Notes: generated from the sequence alone by a model not told the origin. Counted from the stretch's first letter, positions 16,516-25,780 are shown. The stretch: DNA of 64,000 nucleotides from Rhodospirillales bacterium (GCA_019634165.1 JAHQVT010000006.1:248001-312000); one strand, 5' to 3'. Numbers and translations: made by a program.

Positions 16516-17226
16516 TTATTCTGCAAAAACGATATTAATCCGGCGGTTTTGGCGACCTTTCTTTTCGATCTTTGATACCGAAACCGGGCCGATTTCGCTT
16601 GTCTTTTTGACATGGGTTCCCCCGCAGGGTTGAAAATCAATCCCCTCGATCGTCACGGTGCGGATGGAATTGCCGTTCATGGGCGGCTGGACCGACATGG
16701 TGCGGACCAGTTCGGGGTTGGCTTTGAGTTCGGCAATGCTGATTTCGCCGTCATAAACATCCGCATCGCGGGCAATCAATGCGTTGAGCTTTTCACTGAT
16801 TTCATCCTTGTCCAACACAGCGTCGGGAAGGTTGAAATCAAGACGCGCTTTGTGGGCTGCGACATTGCCGCCTGTCACATCCCCATCAATCACCGCGCAT
16901 AAAAGATGTAAACAGGTATGGAACCGCATCAATTTATGACGGTGGTCCCAATCAAGTTCGGCTGTGATTGTATCGCCAATGGCGGGCAGGGCATGATCAT
17001 CTTCAATGATATGCAAGATGCGGCCGGTTTCGCGGTCCTTCACGGTGGTGTTGATGGGAAGAACGGCTCCTGATGTTGTTTTCAGTGTCCCAATGTCGCC
17101 GGCCTGACCGCCTGCTGTGGCATAGAAAACGGTTTGATCAAGTTCGATTCCGCGTTCCGATATGCCCGTAACGGTCGCATTGCAGCTTTTGGCGTAGGCG
17201 TCCTCGCGAAACAAAAGGCGTGTCAT
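16516..17226 (-). CDS. AlaX-type alanyl-tRNA editing protein
   Basis: Free-standing editing hydrolase of 236 residues that clears Ser or Gly mischarged on tRNA-Ala. It has the AlaRS editing-domain zinc site: His103 and His107 in HTCLH and the Cys/His pair in CGGTHV near the C-terminus. The N-terminal half has the glycine-rich FYATAGGQAGDIG seen in AlaRS and AlaX. The ATG at 17226 has AAGGA upstream; further in-frame codons before it are not needed. Monocistronic as far as visible. Confidence 0.9.
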   Translation of the reverse strand: MTRLLFREDAYAKSCNATVTGISERGIELDQTVFYATAGGQAGDIGTLKTTSGAVLPINTTVKDRETGRILHIIEDDHALPAIGDTITAELDWDHRHKLMRFHTCLHLLCAVIDGDVTGGNVAAHKARLDFNLPDAVLDKDEISEKLNALIARDADVYDGEISIAELKANPELVRTMSVQPPMNGNSIRTVTIEGIDFQPCGGTHVKKTSEIGPVSVSKIEKKGRQNRRINIVFAE

Positions 17227-17416
17227 CGTTTCATATCCTTCCCAAATGGTGGCGAAAAGCCGGCTGCACGTCTGTTGTTGAATGTGGGGCGACGTGGCCG
17301 GTGCATCCGGGCACAAAGCAGGCCAACCCAATGCCCTTTATTGTTGTTCAGCGTGGGTATGGTGTGACCTTGGCCATTGGGTTGTCGAGGGTAAAATTGT
17401 GCGCTGACAATTTCTG

Positions 17417-17475
17417 GAATGTATTAATTTGTACAAAATTTGATATCAAATGTTTTTATTTATACGAAATGTATG
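17417..17475. promoter_or_regulatory. AT-rich control region with palindrome and repeated ATGTAT motif
   Basis: Holds a perfect 14-bp palindrome ATTTGATATCAAAT (17438-17451) directly after GTACAAAA (17431). Two copies of GAATGTAT/AAATGTATG lie at 17417 and 17467. The same GTACAAAATnT and GAATGTATG strings recur before the second gene of the pair (18204 and 18232). Likely operator or promoter sequences; the binding protein is not known. Confidence 0.45.
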
Positions 17476-17511
17476 ATATTGCGGTTGTGTAATTCAGGAG
17501 TGATAGCAACC

Positions 17512-18204
17512 TTGGCAGCAATAATTCACGTCAAACTTACGGGCGAAGGCGACTTTGGGCCGGTGGATCTGGAATGTGCAATCCCGCCTGCGCGCCTGCC
17601 TATTGTGATGGCGGCGTTGTTCGGCCAACCGATGCAAGCTGCTGGCGTTTCACTGTCTGGCAGCATGTCGGGGAATGGCATTTCACAGCAAGGGGCGCTG
17701 CACGGTGCACGTTCACATGTAGCTTCGGCGGGGGATGAAAATACTCTCCCGGATCAGGTGGGTGAAAAAACGCCATATGGGGCGGGAAATGCAGGGAACC
17801 CCGCCCATTCCAGTGGGGATTCCGTGGGGCATGGAAAACAGCAAGTTGTTGAAAAACCCGATTATGCCTTTGATCCGATAGGGGATGTTGATCCTGGTGT
17901 CTTTATTACAAGTTTTCTTGGTTCTCTTGGCGATCTGATTGGTCGTTTGCAGCCGCGTGGTTTTGCCGAAACGATTTTGGTGGCGGCGATCTGGTTGCAT
18001 TATCGCGATGGGCGAGGGTTTGTGTCGCGCGACGATATTCGCCGTATTTTACGCCGGCAGGAACATTTGCGCATGCCGCGGAATTTTAGTCGTGATTTTC
18101 ATGTTGCACTGTCGCGTGGGTATCTTGAACCGGTTGAAAATGAAGACGGATATGTTGTTTCGGCGACTGGATACCAGTGGTTTCGTTCCGAATGTCGTAA
18201 ATAG
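17512..18204 (+). CDS. Unrecognised protein with C-terminal winged-helix-like domain
   Basis: About 230 residues; I do not recognise the family. The N-terminal 45 residues look folded (IIHVKLTGEGDFGPVDLECAI-like strand pattern, then a helix PIVMAALFGQ). Residues about 50-130 are Gly/Ser/His-rich and probably disordered. The C-terminal 85 residues look like a winged helix: helix AETILVAAIWLHY, then GFVSRDDIRRIL, a helix FSRDFHVALSRGYLEPV and a hairpin ending DGYVVSATGYQWF. The TTG at 17512 is the likely start (AGGAG 11 bases upstream); an ATG at 17440 is also in frame. The next gene has the same arrangement. Confidence 0.6.
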   Translation: MAAIIHVKLTGEGDFGPVDLECAIPPARLPIVMAALFGQPMQAAGVSLSGSMSGNGISQQGALHGARSHVASAGDENTLPDQVGEKTPYGAGNAGNPAHSSGDSVGHGKQQVVEKPDYAFDPIGDVDPGVFITSFLGSLGDLIGRLQPRGFAETILVAAIWLHYRDGRGFVSRDDIRRILRRQEHLRMPRNFSRDFHVALSRGYLEPVENEDGYVVSATGYQWFRSECRK

Positions 18205-18291
18205 TACAAAATGTAGAAAAAGATGTTGACTGAATGTATGGTTGATGTATCGTTTTCATATAGGGACATATAAAACGGGTGGGACAGAACG

Positions 18292-18825
18292 ATGCGCGAA
18301 TGGGAAGTCAGAACAAGCTGTCGGGTATGGCGTGGGCGTTATGTGATCCGTGGGGACGTTGATCGTATCGCCAGTGACATTGTTGAACTTCAGCAGAACC
18401 GTTTTCCTGGGCTTGAAACCCGTAAGGTTTCGCTCAAGGTTGTTGCCATGGCGGTGATGTCGGTTTTGGCCGAAGAATGCTGCGAAGATGGTGTTACCGC
18501 AGCGGAGCTTTCCTTCCTTCTGACCACGTGCCTTGGTATGCCGATATCACCAACCCGGATTGAACAAGAAATGGCTGGCTTGTCCGGAATGGTCTGGACC
18601 GGTGAGTGGGGTGGTGAAACGCTTTATGTCATGGAAAAATGCGGTCTGCGGTTCTTTGAAAATGCCCGCAATCTTTCGGTGTCAGAAAATGACAATGCTG
18701 TTCTTGATGGTCAGGGCGACGGACAATCGGTGGAAAGTGATGCTGATGTCGCCAGAACACCAATGATCAGTGCATCCATGGCCAAAAATCCAGCACTCCA
18801 TGCGCGTTACCGCGTTGTAAGTTGA
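18292..18825 (+). CDS. Unrecognised protein with winged-helix-like core
   Basis: 177 residues, no family recognised. Central residues line up in order with the C-terminal domain of the gene before it: helix VVAMAVMSVLAEE, then DGVTAAELSFLL, LGMPISP followed by a helix TRIEQEMAGLSGMV, and a hairpin ending ETLYVMEKCGLRFF. The N-terminus (WEVRTSCRVWRGRYVIRGDV) is strand-rich; the last 45 residues look disordered. It lies 87 bases downstream of the first gene with its own AT-rich leader, so it may have its own promoter. A DNA-binding role is inferred from the fold pattern only. Confidence 0.6.
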   Translation: MREWEVRTSCRVWRGRYVIRGDVDRIASDIVELQQNRFPGLETRKVSLKVVAMAVMSVLAEECCEDGVTAAELSFLLTTCLGMPISPTRIEQEMAGLSGMVWTGEWGGETLYVMEKCGLRFFENARNLSVSENDNAVLDGQGDGQSVESDADVARTPMISASMAKNPALHARYRVVS

Positions 18826-18852
18826 TTGCTGCTGATCATACCTAATTCCAAG

Positions 18853-18882
18853 ACGCCCGCTGGTTCGACCGGCGGGTGTTTT
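18853..18882 (+). terminator. Terminator after the winged-helix pair
   Basis: ACGCCCGCTGGT pairs with ACCGGCGGGTGT (two G-T pairs) around TCG, followed by TTTT. Confidence 0.8.
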
Positions 18883-19240
18883 GCATTGAGGCACGCATTG
18901 CGACACCGGCCGTTCCCCAAGAATATCGACATTTGGTGCTTTGGGCGTGGTCGTTCGATGCTTGTGCAATTAAGGCCGGTTGATGTGTGGGGCTGGTCAT
19001 CTTCTTTGTATGCTGCAAGTGCGTTGATTGGATAATCGGGCTTGACGGGGCTTCTTTTCGGTCTTAGGCTTTTTGTATGGAAAACGCGGTTACTCATTTC
19101 AACGCCTATTTTACGTCGTGCACATAGTACGGCGCGTGTTGATTTGTATGTGATCAAATGAAAACAGGCTGCCACAGGGCGGCCTTTTGTTTTTCATAAC
19201 CGGTTTGCCCTTGGTGGTCGCACCAAGAAGGAAAACCGAA
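18883..19240. other. Intergenic stretch, no gene seen
   Basis: About 360 bases between the terminator and the S4 gene. Short open frames here have no coding character or ribosome-binding site. The last 50 bases hold the leader and AAGGA-type site of the S4 gene. Confidence 0.5.
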
Positions 19241-19519
19241 ATGACCCATATTTCTGTCGCCGACCGTATCCCAAAACTTGAATTCGCGCCCGAGGCCTTA
19301 AAAGACGGGATTGAAGTCATATCCCTTCTTTTGATGGCGGGATTTGCCAAAACAAGCTGCGAAGCACGCAGCGTTGTTGAAGGTGGTGCCGTTTGGATTG
19401 ATGACAAGCAAATAACCGATCCAGAACATCATGTGCTTAACTACGCCTTTGATGATGGTGAAATCCTGCGGCTTTCGGCGGGCGCGGGCAAGCAAACAAC
19501 AATCGGGCGTGTGGGATGA
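19241..19519 (+). CDS. Stand-alone S4 RNA-binding domain protein
   Basis: 92 residues, essentially one S4 domain preceded by a short segment. The pattern EVISLLLMAGFAKTSCEARSVVEGGAVWIDDKQI followed by DDGEILRLSAGAGK strongly resembles the C-terminal S4 domain of tyrosyl-tRNA synthetase. No synthetase part is present. The ATG at 19241 has GAAGGA eight bases upstream. It may bind structured RNA such as tRNA or stalled rRNA; role is inferred. Confidence 0.75.
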   Translation: MTHISVADRIPKLEFAPEALKDGIEVISLLLMAGFAKTSCEARSVVEGGAVWIDDKQITDPEHHVLNYAFDDGEILRLSAGAGKQTTIGRVG

Positions 19520-19586
19520 ACATTGGGGTTTGTTTTAGGCGGATGTTGGCTATAGGCTGTCGGGTGTTAGATGTTGGGCGTTGTGG

Positions 19587-20747
19587 TTAAAACAGCGACA
19601 TTTGCCCGTCTGCGCTGGGCCGTTTGAAGCCTTTGCAATCAAGATCAAGTGATCTTCCGGTCAGATTGTGCTTCTTGCGCGCAGCCTTGAAACGATTGGC
19701 AATAAGATCGGCAATCGGGCCGGTGCCGCGCATGCGGGTGCCAAATTCCGATTGGTATATTTCGCCGCCGCGCATTTGTTTGATCAGCGACATCACCTTG
19801 GCTTTGCGGTCTGGGTAATGGGCTTCAAGCCATTCTTCAAACAATCCGGCGATTTCAAGCGGCAGGCGCAGCACAATATGACTGACCGATTGCGCACCGG
19901 CATCGGTGCAGGCGGCCACGATATTTTCGATTTCCATGTCATTCAGGCCGGGAATGATAGGTGCGCAAAGTACGGTGACCGGAATGCCTGCATCGGTTAG
20001 TTTCCGGATGGCATCAAGCCGCCGGTGGGGGGCGGAGGCGCGTGGTTCAAGAAGGTTTGATAACCGATGATCAAGGCTTGTGACCGATATGGCAACCGAG
20101 GCACGGTTTTGAGCCGCCATCGGTGCAATCAAATCAATATCGCGGGTGACAAGGGCACTTTTGGTGATCAGGGAAAAGGGGTGCTGGCAATCAGACAGGA
20201 CCCCGATAATTGATCGGGTCAGTTTTTTATCGCGATCAATTGGTTGATAGGGATCTGTGCTGGTGCCAATCACAATCGGGGCAGGGGAATAACTGCGGGC
20301 CGAAAGTTGCTTACGCAAAAGGTTTGGCGCATCTGGTTTCCAGAACAGCTTGGTTTCAAAATCCAGTCCCGGTGACAGGCCAAGATAAGCATGGGTCGGC
20401 CGCGCAAAGCAATAAACACAGCCATGTTCGCATCCACGATACGGATTGATCGACCGGTCAAATGGAACATCGGGGCTTTGATTGCGGGTAATGACACTAC
20501 GTGCGCCGTCAACGCCAAGGGTTGTTTTGACACGGGGCTGATCATTATCCAGCAATTGATCAATCCAGCCATCATCAACCGATTGATGATGCAGACGTTC
20601 AAACCGTCCATCAATATTTGATACAGCCCCACGGCCTTTGACTGCGTGGTTGGGCCGAATGTCCGCATCAACTTGCGGGTCCGTCCAGCCATCGCCAGGC
20701 AATGAGTGGGAATATTGTTCTGGAGTTTCGGTTGGTGAATAGCGCAT
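19587..20747 (-). CDS. PA0069-family radical SAM protein
   Basis: Radical SAM protein of about 386 residues. The iron-sulfur cluster motif C-x-x-x-C-x-x-C is seen in YRGCEHGCVYCFARP (near residue 105). Further family segments are PAPIVIGTSTDPYQPIDR and LITKSALVTRDIDL. The group is related to SplB-type proteins but has no assigned reaction. The ATG at 20747 is chosen because it precedes the conserved start of the family; upstream in-frame codons lack support. No partner gene is adjacent. Confidence 0.82.
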   Translation of the reverse strand: MRYSPTETPEQYSHSLPGDGWTDPQVDADIRPNHAVKGRGAVSNIDGRFERLHHQSVDDGWIDQLLDNDQPRVKTTLGVDGARSVITRNQSPDVPFDRSINPYRGCEHGCVYCFARPTHAYLGLSPGLDFETKLFWKPDAPNLLRKQLSARSYSPAPIVIGTSTDPYQPIDRDKKLTRSIIGVLSDCQHPFSLITKSALVTRDIDLIAPMAAQNRASVAISVTSLDHRLSNLLEPRASAPHRRLDAIRKLTDAGIPVTVLCAPIIPGLNDMEIENIVAACTDAGAQSVSHIVLRLPLEIAGLFEEWLEAHYPDRKAKVMSLIKQMRGGEIYQSEFGTRMRGTGPIADLIANRFKAARKKHNLTGRSLDLDCKGFKRPSADGQMSLF

Positions 20748-21014
20748 ACAAAAAACATAAGGAACAAAAGCAGAACATTCAAGCAAAATCATTTCCTGAA
20801 AGTGTATGCGTAGGCGGTGTAAAATGAAGGATGCTATTGGAAAGGATAGCTTGTGAAACAACTCGTCACAGATTGCAGCGATACAATTGTTCGCTTGTCG
20901 TATATCGGGAACGATTTATAGTTCCGACAGCAATGTATGTGTGCAAGCCTCTTTGCCGCGACCTTGTTGCAACCGCGGACCTTGCGGCGCAGACGATGAT
21001 AAAAGGATTGCCCC

Positions 21015-21647
21015 ATGGATTGGACACAGCTTTTAAGTTTTGCATTGGTGACGTCACTTCTGGTGATGTCGCCCGGACCCAACGGTGTTTTGATTGCCAA
21101 GACGGTGCCGACATCCGGCCGTGGGGCGGGCTTTGCCAATGTGGTGGGATTTGTCACCGCCTTTTACATTCACGGGGCGCTGTCAATTCTCGGAATTTCC
21201 GTGATCCTTGTCCAATCGGCACAGGCGTTCATGGTCGTGAAGCTATTGGGGGCGGCTTATTTGTGCTGGGTCGGGTTTAAGGCCCTTCGCGATGCGTGGC
21301 GCGGGGTGAAAACCGTTGTCGAAGTCACGCCGGCCAAGCGCAAACGCACAATGATCAAGGCCTATGGTGAAGGGTTCCTGACCAATGTGCTGAACCCGAA
21401 AGTTTCGATCTTTTATCTGGCTGCATTCCCGCAATTCATCCCGGTCGGCGAGGGGGCAGTCGCATCTGCCTTTATGCTGGTGTGTCTGCATGCGGCGATC
21501 AACGCGGTATGGTTTGGGGCGATTATTATGCTGCTGGCGCGTTTGACACGTTTTGCCGGAAGCGGACGTTTCCAGCGGGCCTTAAAGGCGACAACCGGGG
21601 CAGTGTTTATTGCATTCGGTTTGAAACTGGCCGCATTCAAGCCCTAA
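21015..21647 (+). CDS. LysE/RhtB-family amino acid exporter
   Basis: Inner-membrane exporter of 210 residues with about six helices. Typical family features are MSPGPNGVLIAKT near residue 17, the central YLCWVGFKALRDAW, and GFLTNVLNPKVSIFYLAAFPQF. The start has AAAGGA eight bases upstream. These proteins expel amino acids or derivatives; the substrate is not readable. A terminator follows. Confidence 0.88.
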   Translation: MDWTQLLSFALVTSLLVMSPGPNGVLIAKTVPTSGRGAGFANVVGFVTAFYIHGALSILGISVILVQSAQAFMVVKLLGAAYLCWVGFKALRDAWRGVKTVVEVTPAKRKRTMIKAYGEGFLTNVLNPKVSIFYLAAFPQFIPVGEGAVASAFMLVCLHAAINAVWFGAIIMLLARLTRFAGSGRFQRALKATTGAVFIAFGLKLAAFKP

Positions 21648-21681
21648 GCGAAGCAATCACCTGAATGGTAATTGAACATTT

Positions 21682-21713
21682 CGGCCCGCTGGTTTTCCAA
21701 CGGGCCGTTTTGT
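21682..21713 (+). terminator. Terminator of the LysE gene
   Basis: CGGCCCG pairs with CGGGCCG around a 12-base loop, then TTTTGTTT. It overlaps the end region of the convergent small membrane gene. Confidence 0.8.
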
Positions 21714-21872
21714 TTATTTGCGCGCAATGATCAGCGCCATGGTTGCACAGAACAAAGCAAACAGAATGTCGCTGGCCGCGATGTTGCCGATAACAAAAGC
21801 CTCGAATGCGGCGATCGGTAAGATGACAGAGGCCAAAACCAGAAAGACCGGATTAAAGAGTTTCTGTTTCAT
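21714..21872 (-). CDS. 52-residue membrane protein coupled to the lactate permease
   Basis: Small frame starting one base after the permease stop codon. It reads MKQKLFNPVFLVLASVILPI, then AAFEAFVIGNIAASDILFAL and FCATMALIIARK. It has two hydrophobic segments split by a short loop and a basic residue at each end, consistent with a two-helix inner-membrane protein. The tight junction suggests coupled translation and a role tied to the permease, perhaps as an accessory subunit. No family recognised. Confidence 0.6.
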   Translation of the reverse strand: MKQKLFNPVFLVLASVILPIAAFEAFVIGNIAASDILFALFCATMALIIARK

Positions 21873-21873
21873 G

Positions 21874-23448
21874 TTATGCACCCCCATTCATATTGGCGAT
21901 CAGCAACATACCAAGTGCCATGAAACCGCAAAGCGCGGTCAGGATCACGCCGGTTTTTAGAACCACCGACAAAACCGGCCCTTCTTTGCCTGAAAGCCCA
22001 ACAGTCGAACAGCCGACAAGAATTTTGGACGGGGCTAACATGCTGCCAAGTGATGCGCCGGTTGCCTGTGCCGCCAGTATCAAGGTTGTGGAAAGGCCAG
22101 AAAGTTCCGCTGTGTGGCGCTGGAACATGCCAAAGACAACGTTGGAATTATTCGTGCTTCCGGTCATGAAGGCGCCCAACGCGCCGATTGCTGGGGCAAT
22201 CACCGGATAGGCGATTGCAAACGCACCAGAGAAGACCGCAGCCCCGCCTTCTGCCAGCGCATAGGTCATGCCCGCATGATCCATGATGATGGCAAGACCA
22301 ATCACCGGCACCATGCCAATACTGGTCGGCAGGCCGCTTTTAAGGGTGCGCTGCCAAATGCGTTTGCCAATGCCGTCATCGTAATGCCCGCGTAGCTTAA
22401 AGAAGCCAAAACTAATCGCCGCAGTATAAAGCAGAAGCGCGCCGGGATGACCGAATATGGCAATTGCCTTGGCACTTTCGGCCTCGATCACCCAGCCGAT
22501 TGATGTGGCGGTTTCCGGGAAATCAAGCGTGAAGGTGACTTTGCCGAGAAGCATTTCAATTGCGGGCACAAAGGTCGCGAATGTCACAAGCACGATAAAC
22601 ACCAGATAGGGTGTCAGGGCTTCAAGAAGTGGCATGTGGTGATGATCGTCGGCAACCTGTTCGGCAATGTCATCAGGATGGGGTTTCCAGAAACGCGTGA
22701 CGATTATTGATGCCACAAGGCCCGCAATCCCCGCGGTCAAACCACCAAGGGTCCAGACCCCGTAATTCGCCATGCAATATTGCGTAATCCCCATGACGCC
22801 CGAAATCACAACCAATGGGACAATGCGACGGCGAACAGTGCGGAAGCCGCCATCAAGCCAAAGAACTGCGGCACCACAGCTAAAACCGGACAATCCCAAA
22901 AGGATTGCAGAATAGTGTGTAAGTTCTGTGCCCGGAATGCCGGTCACACCTATTAAGGCTTCGAACGATGTGGCCATATTGCCAAACAGGACTGACCAGC
23001 TATGGCCGATCATAGGTGCCGCAACCGCAAGGACCGGCGAAAAACCCATGCCCAACAGAAGTGGGGCCACAACGGCAATTGGCACGCCAAAGCCAGCAAC
23101 CCCTTGCAGGAAGCTTGCAAAAACATAGCCCAATATCAAAAGTTGCAGCGGGCGGTCATCGGTTAAGGATCGGATTGCGCGGCCAATGGTTTTAATCGCA
23201 CCGGCTTCGTCGGCTGCGAAATAAAGGATTAAGGCGGCCCAAACGATATAGAGAATATAAAGGGCCAACATCACGCCTTTGGCCTGCGCGATGATCAGCA
23301 TTTCGGTTGGTGCGCCAAAGAAGAATACCGCAATGATAGCGGTAACAAACCATGCTGCGGCACCAGCGCGCGCAGCGCCCCAATCGGCCTTGATCATTAG
23401 AAACAGGATTGTTGCAATCGGCAATGCTGCCAACAAAAAATCGCTCAT
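21874..23448 (-). CDS. L-lactate permease family transporter (LctP)
   Basis: Inner-membrane transporter of 524 residues with about twelve or more helices. Family hallmarks include FASFLQGVAGFGVPIAVVAPLLLGMGFSP-type core, MIGHSWSVLFGNMATSF, and near the C-terminus GAFMTGSTNNSNVVFGMFQ and LGSMLAPSKILVGCSTV. Known members carry lactate or glycolate with protons; the exact substrate here is inferred. A second small membrane gene directly follows. No lactate dehydrogenase or regulator gene is next to it. Confidence 0.88.
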   Translation of the reverse strand: MSDFLLAALPIATILFLMIKADWGAARAGAAAWFVTAIIAVFFFGAPTEMLIIAQAKGVMLALYILYIVWAALILYFAADEAGAIKTIGRAIRSLTDDRPLQLLILGYVFASFLQGVAGFGVPIAVVAPLLLGMGFSPVLAVAAPMIGHSWSVLFGNMATSFEALIGVTGIPGTELTHYSAILLGLSGFSCGAAVLWLDGGFRTVRRRIVPLVVISGVMGITQYCMANYGVWTLGGLTAGIAGLVASIIVTRFWKPHPDDIAEQVADDHHHMPLLEALTPYLVFIVLVTFATFVPAIEMLLGKVTFTLDFPETATSIGWVIEAESAKAIAIFGHPGALLLYTAAISFGFFKLRGHYDDGIGKRIWQRTLKSGLPTSIGMVPVIGLAIIMDHAGMTYALAEGGAAVFSGAFAIAYPVIAPAIGALGAFMTGSTNNSNVVFGMFQRHTAELSGLSTTLILAAQATGASLGSMLAPSKILVGCSTVGLSGKEGPVLSVVLKTGVILTALCGFMALGMLLIANMNGGA

Positions 23449-23619
23449 GGAAGGCGCACCATAACCTTTTGAAACAAAGGAACTGTCGTCTTTGATCTGA
23501 CGGGATGCGCATATTGTCCGAGCGCGGATGCAAGTGCAAGTGGTGTGAATTGGTATTTCGTATGATGAAATGAAAATGCCGGGTTTGGAAGCAACCCGGC
23601 ATCTTGTTTTTAAGCCACC

Positions 23620-24639
23620 TTAAGCGCAGTCTTGTTCGCTGCTTTTTGCGTTCATTTCGTGAAATAAATCCGCGGCAATTTTGAACGATTTTTGACGGGC
23701 TGCCTGATCATAAATATTGGCTGTAATCATGATTTCATCGGCATTGGTCATATAGGCAAATTCGCGAAGTTTTTGCGCCACGGTGTCGCGCCCGCCGATT
23801 GCGGCATAGCGCATGGCGTGATCAACCCCGGCCTTTTCGACCCGGTTCCAGATTTCACTCATATCTTTAACCGGTTTTGGCAATTGCCCGGGCGTCCCAC
23901 GGCGCAAATTCAGGAATTGTTGCTGCATCGAGGTTGCAAGATACTGGCCTTCTTCGTCACTATCGGCGGCAAAGAACCCCATGGCGGCAATCGCATAGGG
24001 TTTATCAAGCTGATCACTTGGCTCAAACCGGTGGCGATAAAGCGTAAGTGCATCCATCAGCATATCGGGGGCAAAATGCGATGCAAAGGCAAAGGGCAGG
24101 CCAAGCCGTGCGGCAAGGTCTGCGGAAAACAGGCTGCTGCCCAAAAGCCACATCGGGACTTGCGATCCATAACCCGGAACGGCCCGAATAGGCGGATTGC
24201 CTTCAAGCGGTGCCAAGAATGCCTGAACTTGTAAGACATCCTGAATAAAACGTTCTTCGGATCCATGCATATCACGGCGGAGTGCCGCAGCCGTTCGTTG
24301 GTCAGTCCCCGGCGCACGCCCGATGCCAAGATCAATCCGACCGGGATGCAGGGCATCAAGGGTGCCAAACTGTTCGGCAATAACCAATGGGGCATGGTTG
24401 GGCAACATGACACCACCGGACCCGACACGAATGGTTTTTGTGCCTGCGGCAACATGGGCCATGACCACGGATGTTGCCGCACTGGCAATACCGGGCATGT
24501 TGTGATGTTCGGCCAGCCAGTAACGATGGTAGCCAAGCTTTTCAGCATGTTGGGCAAGATCAAGGGTATTACGCAGCGCATCAGATGGATGTTCGCCCGC
24601 ATTTACCGGGCACAGATCAAGAAGGGAATATCGGAGCAT
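23620..24639 (-). CDS. Luciferase-like flavin-dependent oxidoreductase (MsnO8 type)
   Basis: LLM-class FMN-dependent monooxygenase-like protein of 339 residues. It begins [46 protein letters not shown], the standard opening of this group, and includes [39 protein letters not shown]. The last third contains [14 protein letters not shown]. Substrate unknown. The ATG at 24639 is chosen over a TTG one codon earlier. It lies about 170 bases from the LysR gene on the same strand. Confidence 0.87.
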   Translation of the reverse strand: MLRYSLLDLCPVNAGEHPSDALRNTLDLAQHAEKLGYHRYWLAEHHNMPGIASAATSVVMAHVAAGTKTIRVGSGGVMLPNHAPLVIAEQFGTLDALHPGRIDLGIGRAPGTDQRTAAALRRDMHGSEERFIQDVLQVQAFLAPLEGNPPIRAVPGYGSQVPMWLLGSSLFSADLAARLGLPFAFASHFAPDMLMDALTLYRHRFEPSDQLDKPYAIAAMGFFAADSDEEGQYLATSMQQQFLNLRRGTPGQLPKPVKDMSEIWNRVEKAGVDHAMRYAAIGGRDTVAQKLREFAYMTNADEIMITANIYDQAARQKSFKIAADLFHEMNAKSSEQDCA

Positions 24640-24813
24640 CAACCAGACTTTCGGTTTGGCGCGCGCATCGCATTTGCGGGGCGCCTGATTTCACAGTTAG
24701 GATTAATCTAGCCTGAAATCATCGTCTTGCCAGTGCGAAAGCGGAATGCGGGGCAACGTTGCAGATTTAAGGGATATAAAAATTGCGAGAAAGATGTTCA
24801 GGAAATCCCCGTT

Positions 24814-25734
24814 CTATTGGGTTTTGTCATCATCTGCCGGGATAGATTTGCGATGTGCGACCAAGGTGCGGCTAATGAAATTGCGAAGGGCGATGGAAAT
24901 GTCGTTGCTGCGATAGGCTAGGGACAATTGTGCAATCGGCACATCGCCATCAATCTCGCGATAGACAACACCATTGGCCTGAAGCTGCGTCATTGGTTTT
25001 GGCACCAGTGAAAAACCAAGTTCGGCGGCGACGAAATTAATCACCGATCCAAGCTGCGGTGCGGACTGGCCCAATTGCGGTTCAAAACCGGCCGTACGAC
25101 AGGCGGTGACAACCTTGTCAAAATGGGTTGGGCCCACTGCGCGCGGGGTCAGAATAAGGGCATCATCAGACAAATCGGCAAGGGCGACTTTTTCATGCTG
25201 TGCTGCTGGATGACCGGCAGGCAGGACCAGAACCATCGGTTCGGCCGAAATCACATGCAGGCGTATGCCATCACCGTCAATCGCATCTTGACGCAAAAAG
25301 ACTGCATCAAGGCGTTCTTCCTTTAACCCGGTGACAAGTTGGGCGGAGTTGGCTTCTTCAAGCGTAATCTCGACACCGGGATAAGCACGGCGAAAATCGC
25401 GAAAAATGCGCGGGACGGATGGGCTAAACGCGGCAGAAGCGGTGAAGCCAACCCGGATGGAGCCAACTTCTCCCCGACCGGCACGTTGGGCCGCGCGAAT
25501 GGCACGTTCGGCAAGATCGGGGAATTGCCCAACGACGCCCAAGAAGGCCGATCCGGCTTCGGTTAGTTCCGCACCATGGGGGACACGGTGAAAAAGGGCT
25601 GTGCCGATTTCTGTTTCAAGATCACGGATTTGCTGACTAAGCGGGGGTTGGCCAATGCCAATACGGGCTGCGGCACGGGTGAAGTTGCCTTCGCGTGCGA
25701 CGGCAAGAAAATAGCGGATATGGCGCAGTTCCAT
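24814..25734 (-). CDS. LysR-family transcriptional regulator (YnfL-like)
   Basis: 306-residue regulator with an N-terminal helix-turn-helix (MELRHIRYFLAVAREGNFTR, AARIGIGQPPLSQQIRDLE) and a periplasmic-binding-like effector domain. It is divergent from an MFS exporter gene with 134 bases between starts. This matches the ynfL/ynfM arrangement of enterobacteria, so control of that exporter is likely. Longer in-frame starts extend into the shared promoter and are rejected. Confidence 0.88.
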   Translation of the reverse strand: MELRHIRYFLAVAREGNFTRAAARIGIGQPPLSQQIRDLETEIGTALFHRVPHGAELTEAGSAFLGVVGQFPDLAERAIRAAQRAGRGEVGSIRVGFTASAAFSPSVPRIFRDFRRAYPGVEITLEEANSAQLVTGLKEERLDAVFLRQDAIDGDGIRLHVISAEPMVLVLPAGHPAAQHEKVALADLSDDALILTPRAVGPTHFDKVVTACRTAGFEPQLGQSAPQLGSVINFVAAELGFSLVPKPMTQLQANGVVYREIDGDVPIAQLSLAYRSNDISIALRNFISRTLVAHRKSIPADDDKTQ

Positions 25735-25780
25735 GCTCACGGTTCTTTCGGTATACGTAAAACATATCAACATTGATTGT

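Noticed and set aside
18826-19035. 69-codon plus-strand frame after the winged-helix pair
   Set aside because: It runs through the terminator and lacks coding character.
20831-21280. 149-codon plus-strand frame overlapping lysE
   Set aside because: Out-of-frame shadow of the exporter gene, which has the ribosome-binding site and family motifs.
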